Positions 59,796 to 64,000 of a DNA stretch of 64,000 nt are shown piece after piece (position 1 is the stretch's first letter; each line of letters starts with the position of its first letter). The DNA comes from Clostridia bacterium (GTDB taxonomy: Bacteria; Bacillota; Clostridia; TANB77; CAG-465). The position numbers and the translations under genes were made by a program. Below the pieces are notes generated by a model. That model saw nothing but the letters and a program-made list of their open reading frames with translations. It was not told the origin of the DNA and searched no databases. The stretch spans positions 62,001 through 126,000 of the forward strand of contig JAFWCU010000034.1 in the NCBI GenBank assembly GCA_017534305.1, read 5' to 3'.

Positions 59796-60275
59796 CTAAT
59801 GTCTGGACAATTTGTATATTATATACTTTTCGTCTTTATCTGAAAAGAAGTGTCCTATAAAGGATTCAACTTGTTTGAAACCAAGTTTTTCATGTATTTT
59901 TACCGAACCAATATTTTCAACATCTACAACTGAATATATATCTACGTTATTGTACATGTTAATAATATATTTTACCAAACTTGTTGCAATCCCTCTTCCT
60001 TCATATCCTTTTTTTGTTCCTATTTCCCATATATATATACTTCCTTCCTTAACTGGAAGAGTAACATCAAACTCTTCTTGCTCTATGAAGTCACTTTTAG
60101 TGTATATAGTAATATAACCTACTGCCTCTTTGCCATCGTCTAAATAATATAGATAATTTTCCATATTTTTATCTGTAACAGCTTCGTTATTACTTTGTTC
60201 GGAAATAAATTCTTTAGTACTAGAATTGTATATTTTTTTTACTTCTTCTAAGTTAACATTCTTTAAAACCTTCAT
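59796..60275 (-). CDS. GNAT-family N-acetyltransferase
   Basis: The 159 residues contain the GNAT core: beta4 SIYIWEIGTKKGYEGRGIAT, with the acetyl-CoA-binding motif Q/RxxGxG/A seen as GYEGRGIATSLVKYII, then NVDIYSVVDVENIGSVKIHE and KLGFKQVESFIGHFF. It transfers an acetyl group to an unknown amine. ATG at 60275 has GGGGAGG 6 bases upstream; the TTG at 60290 overlaps that site. It is a single gene with its own promoter. Another GNAT gene lies just upstream, but the two are not closely alike. Confidence 0.85.
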   Translation of the reverse strand: MKVLKNVNLEEVKKIYNSSTKEFISEQSNNEAVTDKNMENYLYYLDDGKEAVGYITIYTKSDFIEQEEFDVTLPVKEGSIYIWEIGTKKGYEGRGIATSLVKYIINMYNNVDIYSVVDVENIGSVKIHEKLGFKQVESFIGHFFSDKDEKYIIYKLSRH

Positions 60276-60330
60276 CCTATTCCTCCCCAATAATTATACT
60301 TTGATATCTTTATTTATGCGTGCGTCGGCT

Positions 60331-60359
60331 ATTATACCATAATTATGTATACTTTACAA
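60331..60359 (-). promoter_or_regulatory. Promoter of GNAT gene 59796-60275
   Basis: On the minus strand TTGTAA (60359-60354), 17 bp, TATAAT (60336-60331). Confidence 0.75.
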
Positions 60360-60381
60360 CTTTTTATGCTAATTAATTTAC

Positions 60382-60879
60382 CTATATATTGAATATGAAT
60401 GTAGTTTCGCTATATTGCTCGCCATGTATGTCACTTAAAAATTCATTTATTTTTTCTCCACCCATATGTGCATAAAACTCCATAGTTGGATTTTTTGTTA
60501 AACAATTACAAACAAATTTTTGATATCCCATCCTTTTTAGCTCTTCTTTTGTTTTTTCAAAAAGCTTTTTACCGATACCATATCCATTGAAGCATTCTAG
60601 TAGATATAGTGCATAAAGTTCACCAAACTCATCGTATTTTTCAGATTTACCATATCTAGAAAATCCAACAACTATGCCATCTACTTTTGCTACAATATAT
60701 TGTCCATCTTCTATAATTCTTTCTTTATATTTATTTGCGTTTTCATATACATTTTTCATTCTTTCGTTAATTATTCTTTTACTTACTATTCCTGTATATC
60801 TAGTTTTCCATGTAAATGCATTCACAATAGATATTGCTAATGCGTCTTCAACATTTGCTTTTGTTATTTCTATATTCAT
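60382..60879 (-). CDS. GNAT-family N-acetyltransferase
   Basis: The 165 residues form a GNAT fold: a start with ITKANVEDALAISIVNAFTW, central strands YIVAKVDGIVVGFSRYGKSE and ELYALYLLECFNGYGIGKKL (acetyl-CoA motif with the GxGxG-type turn NGYGIG), and the final FVCNCLTKNPTMEFYAHMGG with the catalytic-strand tyrosine. It resembles the RimI/RimL group; the substrate is not known. A GAGGTAG site precedes the ATG. It begins about 140 bases before the divergent gene at 61016, and the 60880-61015 region carries that gene's promoter. Confidence 0.85.
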   Translation of the reverse strand: MNIEITKANVEDALAISIVNAFTWKTRYTGIVSKRIINERMKNVYENANKYKERIIEDGQYIVAKVDGIVVGFSRYGKSEKYDEFGELYALYLLECFNGYGIGKKLFEKTKEELKRMGYQKFVCNCLTKNPTMEFYAHMGGEKINEFLSDIHGEQYSETTFIFNI

Positions 60880-60950
60880 ATTATCTACCTCGATTCATTT
60901 CTATTTTACAATAATTATTGTATTATTTCCACTATTTTTACAATTAATTC

Positions 60951-60979
60951 TTTACATATTAAGATATGGGTGTTATAAT
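60951..60979 (+). promoter_or_regulatory. Promoter of possible transglutaminase-fold gene
   Basis: TTTACA (60951-60956), 17 bp, TATAAT (60974-60979), 36 bases upstream of the ATG at 61016. Confidence 0.7.
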
Positions 60980-61015
60980 TACTCTCCTATATTAATTGAA
61001 AAGGAAGTGATACTA

Positions 61016-61501
61016 ATGATACCTTCGAAGCGTTTGAGATTGATTATATCTAGGCATCACAAAATTAAATTAGAGGATTACTCTTGGTCCAAAGAGTTTG
61101 AAAATAGAATAAATAAGATAAAGTTTATAGATGGTTATAAGACTTTGTCTTTAAAGACAATTTTTAAGGATGGATATAATATAGGAAATTGTCTTTTGAC
61201 AGCATATTATGTGTCAACTATTTTTGAGCGTCCACTAATTTGCACAGGAAAAGTAGAAATACTTAAAGGCACAAAGAATTGCCCTGATGGCGATCATGTA
61301 TGGATTGAGGTTGATGATATGGTTATTGATACTACCTTAATGGTAGTTTTTCCAATTGATAGTACTTTGTATAGGTATTATGATAAGCGTAGTAGTATTA
61401 CGCCACATTTTACTTTTGACGAGCTATCTTACCAAGAAGATATCTATGAGAAAGAGAATTCTCAGATAACATATTACTTTGATCTGTACAAAACTGAGTA
61501 A
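61016..61501 (+). CDS. Possible transglutaminase-fold (papain-like) protein, family unrecognised
   Basis: I do not recognise the family, but this 161-residue cytoplasmic protein has an ordered Cys-His-Asp set typical of the transglutaminase/papain fold: YNIGNCLLTAYYVS (Cys at ~60), DGDHVWIEVDDM (His at ~95) and VIDTTLMVV (Asp at ~105). The spacing and the H-V-W-I-E-V strand match the core of that fold. It starts at 61016 with AAGGAAGTGA upstream; the open frame to 60674 lies across the neighbouring gene and lacks a site. It is a single-gene unit between a promoter and a strong terminator. Enzymatic activity is inference. Confidence 0.55.
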   Translation: MIPSKRLRLIISRHHKIKLEDYSWSKEFENRINKIKFIDGYKTLSLKTIFKDGYNIGNCLLTAYYVSTIFERPLICTGKVEILKGTKNCPDGDHVWIEVDDMVIDTTLMVVFPIDSTLYRYYDKRSSITPHFTFDELSYQEDIYEKENSQITYYFDLYKTE

Positions 61502-61528
61502 GAGAAGAAATTCTCTTACTTTTTTTGA
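61497..61528 (+). terminator. Terminator of gene 61016-61501
   Basis: AGTAAGAGAA (61497-61506) pairs perfectly with TTCTCTTACT (61511-61520) around a GAAA tetraloop, followed by TTTTTTT. Confidence 0.92.
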
Positions 61529-61566
61529 AAAAAATCGTCTGTACTAATTTAGTACAGACTTTCTTT
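61526..61566. terminator. Terminator after folD, possibly bidirectional
   Basis: GTCTGTACT (61537-61545) pairs with AGTACAGAC (61551-61559) around AATTT; T-runs lie on both strands. It lies 4-11 bases beyond the folD stop at 61571. Confidence 0.75.
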
Positions 61567-61570
61567 TTTA

Positions 61571-62434
61571 TTATATCATTTTATTTGTATCTGATTGCAT
61601 ACGAGCAGCTTGTACAACATTTTCAAGTAAAGATAGAACAGTAGTTAATCCTACTCCACCTGGAACCGGTGTTATTTTACTACATACCTCAAGAGCGCCT
61701 TCTGTGTCAACATCTCCTTGTAGTTTTCCATCTACTCTATTTATTCCTACATCTACTACTATTGCACCTGGTTTAATCATGTCCTTCTTAATTATATGAG
61801 CTTTTCCAACTGCTGCAACAAGTATGTCTGCAGTCTTAGTAAACACAGATATATCTGGAGTTTTAGAGTGACAAATTGTAACTGTTGCTCCACGTTTTAA
61901 AAGAAGTTGAGATATTGGCTTTCCTACTATTCTACTTCTTCCAACAATTACAGCATGTTTTCCAACATAATCTGTTCCAATACTATCTAGTATTGTCATT
62001 ATTCCTTTTGGAGTACATGATATAAATGTTTCATGTTCTCCAATGAATAATTTTCCAAGAGTTAATGGGTGGAATCCATCAACATCTTTTTTATCTGAAA
62101 TACTATCTAGTATTTCATCCATATCTAGATGCTTATATAATGGTAGTTGAACAAGTATTCCATTTACTGTTTTATCATTATTTAGTTTTTCTACTAATTT
62201 TACTACATCCTCAGTAGTTGTATTTTTGTCTAGTATATATTCTTCTTGTTCAATTCCAACTTCTTCGCACATTTTTCTTTTGTTTGCAACATATACTTTT
62301 GATGCTTCATCATCACTTGCAAGTATTACAGCAAGTTTTGGTTTGATACCAAAAATTTTTAAAGTGTCAATTTGTTGTTTTAGTTCTTTTTTTCTCTTTT
62401 TTACAAGAGATTTTACATCGATTTTTTCTCCCAT
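61571..62434 (-). CDS. folD: Bifunctional methylenetetrahydrofolate dehydrogenase/cyclohydrolase FolD
   Basis: The 287 residues have the FolD catalytic core: KLAVILASDDEASKVYVANK (Lys of the active site in YVANKRK), GILVQLPLYKHLDMDEIL, and the Rossmann part AVIVGRSRIVGKPISQLLLK, ATVTICHSKTPDI and PVPGGVGLTTVLSLLENVVQ. It interconverts methylene- and formyl-tetrahydrofolate and so supplies the formyl donor used by fmt. The usual PGGVGPMT reads PGGVGLTT, a mild change. Its first 22 bases overlap the end of dpaA, with its ribosome site AGAGGTAA inside dpaA, so it is translationally coupled. Confidence 0.95.
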   Translation of the reverse strand: MGEKIDVKSLVKKRKKELKQQIDTLKIFGIKPKLAVILASDDEASKVYVANKRKMCEEVGIEQEEYILDKNTTTEDVVKLVEKLNNDKTVNGILVQLPLYKHLDMDEILDSISDKKDVDGFHPLTLGKLFIGEHETFISCTPKGIMTILDSIGTDYVGKHAVIVGRSRIVGKPISQLLLKRGATVTICHSKTPDISVFTKTADILVAAVGKAHIIKKDMIKPGAIVVDVGINRVDGKLQGDVDTEGALEVCSKITPVPGGVGLTTVLSLLENVVQAARMQSDTNKMI

Positions 62435-63213
62435 TTTTCATTACCTCTTTTTATTTCATCTATTGTTTCCTTTATGTATTTAGCAGCTGTTAGTGGTGAG
62501 TCTTTTGAAGGAATTCCCAAGTACCAACATGTATTAATATTTCTTGTCTTTAATGCTTCAAAATCTACTCCACCAGGACTAGATGCTAAATCTAAAACGT
62601 ATGAATCTGAATCTAGAAGATCTACTTTATTTTTATCTAAAATCATACTTGGAATAGTATTAATTACTATATTTGCTATAGGTAAATAATCTTCTAGCCT
62701 TTCTAATTCCACTTCATTATAACCCATACTTTTAATTAATGCAATATCCTTTTTGCTCCTTGCTTCGACATAAATTTTTGCCCCAAATGATGATAGATAA
62801 CGGCTTAAAATTTTACCAATTCTGCCATATCCTAGTATTAAAATGTTACTTTTATTAATTGTAAATGGTGTTGAGTCTATTACTTTTTTAATTGCACCTT
62901 CTGCAGTTGCAATAGCGTTTTTAATGGCATACGCCTCATCTTCCATTATGTCTATTACTTTAATATTTTTTTCATTTAACTTTTCTTTTGCAAAACTATT
63001 TAAAGCTCCTGTATAAATTTTTTTAAATTCAACATCTGGTATATTTATGAGTTCTTCTATTGACATATTGCTGTTATTTATCTTTATATTATCTCTTGTA
63101 AATGGTATTGGGCAAATAATTGTATCTGCCTCTTTAATGGAAACTATATCATTTTCATATAGTCTTCTTAAATAGTTACTTCTTTGATCTTCTCCAATTA
63201 TATGTACTTTCAT
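62413..63213 (-). CDS. dpaA: Dipicolinate synthase subunit A (SpoVFA)
   Basis: The 266 residues match DpaA: a start MKVHIIGEDQRSNYLRRLYE, ADTIICPIPFTRDNIKINNS, then a Rossmann dehydrogenase-like part SNILILGYGRIGKILSRYLS, AKIYVEARSKKDIALIKSMG and LDLASSPGGVDFEALKTRNI. DpaA with DpaB makes dipicolinic acid for spores in the mother cell. dpaB usually follows dpaA; here folD follows instead, and dpaB is not in this window. It begins behind GGTGATTAAA-like sequence, about 70 bases after the TSCPD gene's terminator. Confidence 0.93.
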   Translation of the reverse strand: MKVHIIGEDQRSNYLRRLYENDIVSIKEADTIICPIPFTRDNIKINNSNMSIEELINIPDVEFKKIYTGALNSFAKEKLNEKNIKVIDIMEDEAYAIKNAIATAEGAIKKVIDSTPFTINKSNILILGYGRIGKILSRYLSSFGAKIYVEARSKKDIALIKSMGYNEVELERLEDYLPIANIVINTIPSMILDKNKVDLLDSDSYVLDLASSPGGVDFEALKTRNINTCWYLGIPSKDSPLTAAKYIKETIDEIKRGNEKWEKKSM

Positions 63214-63231
63214 TTAATCACCAATAAATAA

Positions 63232-63271
63232 TATGAAAAAAAGCACCTAATCATTACAATTAAGTGCTTTT
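63232..63271 (-). terminator. Terminator after TSCPD gene
   Basis: AAAAGCACTTAA (63271-63260, minus strand) pairs with TTAGGTGCTTTT (63250-63239), one G-U pair, followed by further Ts. Confidence 0.85.
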
Positions 63272-63280
63272 AATTTAAAA

Positions 63281-63538
63281 CTATTTATTATCTTTGTATT
63301 TTTTTAATGCTTTTGCAAGTTGATCTGGACAAGATGTACCTCTATAGCCACAAGGTATCCCCTCTAGTATTGAAATCACTTCATCTACTTTTCTTCCTTC
63401 AACAAGTTTTGATACTCCAAGTGTGTTGCCAGGGCATCCTCTTACTATTTTTACTGAATTTATTGTATCATTTTCTTCGTTAATATCTATATCCATTTGT
63501 ACAGAGCATGTACCTTCAGGTTTATATGTATATTTCAT
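63281..63538 (-). CDS. TSCPD domain protein (TIGR03905-like)
   Basis: This 85-residue protein is a stand-alone TSCPD domain, the small C-terminal zinc-binding-like part of some ribonucleotide reductases. It reads KYTYKPEGTCSVQMDIDINE, IVRGCPGNTLGVSKLVEGRK and IPCGYRGTSCPDQLAKALKK, with TSCPD at ~72 and the further cysteines at ~11, ~35 and ~63. The role of these small proteins is not known; nucleotide reductase accessory function is a guess. An AGGAGAA-like site precedes the ATG, 11 bases after the neighbouring stop. Confidence 0.9.
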   Translation of the reverse strand: MKYTYKPEGTCSVQMDIDINEENDTINSVKIVRGCPGNTLGVSKLVEGRKVDEVISILEGIPCGYRGTSCPDQLAKALKKYKDNK

Positions 63539-63549
63539 TTTATTCTCCT

Positions 63550-64000
63550 TTAATTATGATTTGGTTTATCATTTTTTCTTCTTATTTCTCTTTGATATTC
63601 TTCTTGTTTTTGCATCTCTTCATATGATTTTTCTTGTACTTGATCTTTTGATATTTTTTCATTATCCGATGCTATATCTTCTAATTCTTCTGTAGTTCTT
63701 TCTTCAGGATTTCTAACTTTCTTTAAACTGTTGAAAAATCCTCTGTCACTTATTTCTTGTTCTTTTTCTTGTTCTTGTTTTATTTCAGATCTACTAGATT
63801 GTCCAGGTACTTTATCTATATTTTCTTCGTATATATTACCTTCTCTTTGTACATCTGAAATGTTCTTTGCTGCTCTTATATCTCCTTTATCTATGGCATC
63901 TTTTTGTTCAACTTGAGACATTTCAAATGATTTTTCATCTCGTTGTAGCTTTTCTTCTTGTACTCTATCTACCACTTTTTTAGCATCTGGGTTTCCATCT
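63550..64000 (-). CDS. Unrecognised charged protein, N-terminus cut by window edge
   Basis: The frame is open from 64000 down to the stop at 63550 (150 codons seen), so its beginning lies outside the window; a GTG at 63975 is in frame but need not be the start. The visible part is extremely charged and low in hydrophobic residues (EEKLQRDEKSFEMSQVEQKD, ISKDQVQEKSYEEMQKQEEY) and is probably disordered, with a lone hydrophobic segment RGFFNSLKKV. I do not recognise it. It lies 11 bases upstream of the TSCPD gene. Confidence 0.55.
   Translation of the reverse strand, partial: DGNPDAKKVVDRVQEEKLQRDEKSFEMSQVEQKDAIDKGDIRAAKNISDVQREGNIYEENIDKVPGQSSRSEIKQEQEKEQEISDRGFFNSLKKVRNPEERTTEELEDIASDNEKISKDQVQEKSYEEMQKQEEYQREIRRKNDKPNHN

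Noticed and set aside
60674..61015. N-terminal extension of the Cys-His-Asp gene back to 60674
   Set aside because: The extension is antisense to an acetyltransferase gene; a consensus promoter and ribosome site lie just before the ATG at 61016.

Overview
The window comes from an AT-rich, endospore-forming, anaerobic Firmicute of the Clostridia type. The evidence is a trio of NAD-linked [FeFe]-hydrogenase genes (hydCBA), sporulation genes (yabP, yabQ, dpaA), a PASTA kinase with its PP2C partner, a CdaA-type c-di-AMP cyclase, single-chain glycyl-tRNA synthetase, strong GGAGG-type ribosome binding sites, and many promoters that match TTGACA-17-TATAAT closely. TGG encodes Trp and TGA is used as a stop (for example the genes ending at 53194 and 53212), so the code is standard. 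Most genes lie on the minus strand. I see no rRNA, phage, insertion sequence or CRISPR array.

Layout: 1-1308 is the start of a secreted cohesin-like/Big_2 protein. 1551-5744 holds CYTH and Maf proteins, an initiator tRNA-Met and two membrane proteins. 5873-15663 is the most unusual region: a Ter-like phospho-signalling island with TelA, then a tight five-gene operon encoding a PP2C-like phosphatase, a degenerate vWA protein, an unrecognised helical protein, a TerY-like vWA protein and a 1,538-residue protein with zinc ribbons, a kinase domain and a probable beta-propeller. 15838-19257 has an acyl-CoA synthetase and a metal-permease/Fur-family operon. A 7-1-7 palindrome (CGCAAAT-N-ATTTGCG) sits just downstream of the permease promoter, and a near-identical copy lies in the telA/PP2C intergenic space, suggesting that the Fur-family regulator connects the two loci.

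19304-23504 is hydABC. 23624-29231 contains an ATPase, YccF, three unrecognised proteins, an elongator tRNA-Met, trmL, a dCMP deaminase and a diacylglycerol-kinase-like gene. 29330-38458 is a housekeeping run: lysS, greA, cdaA, glyS, a P-loop/Asp23 fusion and pnp, the last with a 23-bp hairpin in its leader. 38685-49431 carries pknB/prpC, rlmN, fmt, def, ftsK, rsmD and a prolyl-tRNA editing gene. Both pknB (TGA at the HRD arginine) and ftsK (TAA between the membrane and motor parts) have one in-frame stop in otherwise intact frames. 49558-64000 holds a pyrimidine phosphorylase, an asparagine-synthetase homologue lacking its glutaminase cysteine, VanW, divIC-yabQ-yabP, uvrB, MYG1, HU, two acetyltransferases, a possible transglutaminase-fold protein, folD and dpaA.

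The genes work together as a mainly conserved core (translation, RNA decay, division, sporulation, c-di-AMP, hydrogen metabolism) with one accessory stress-signalling block. The main candidates for new biology are that block and its shared operator, the unusual RNA hairpins at pnp and downstream of cdaA, and the two interrupted core genes.
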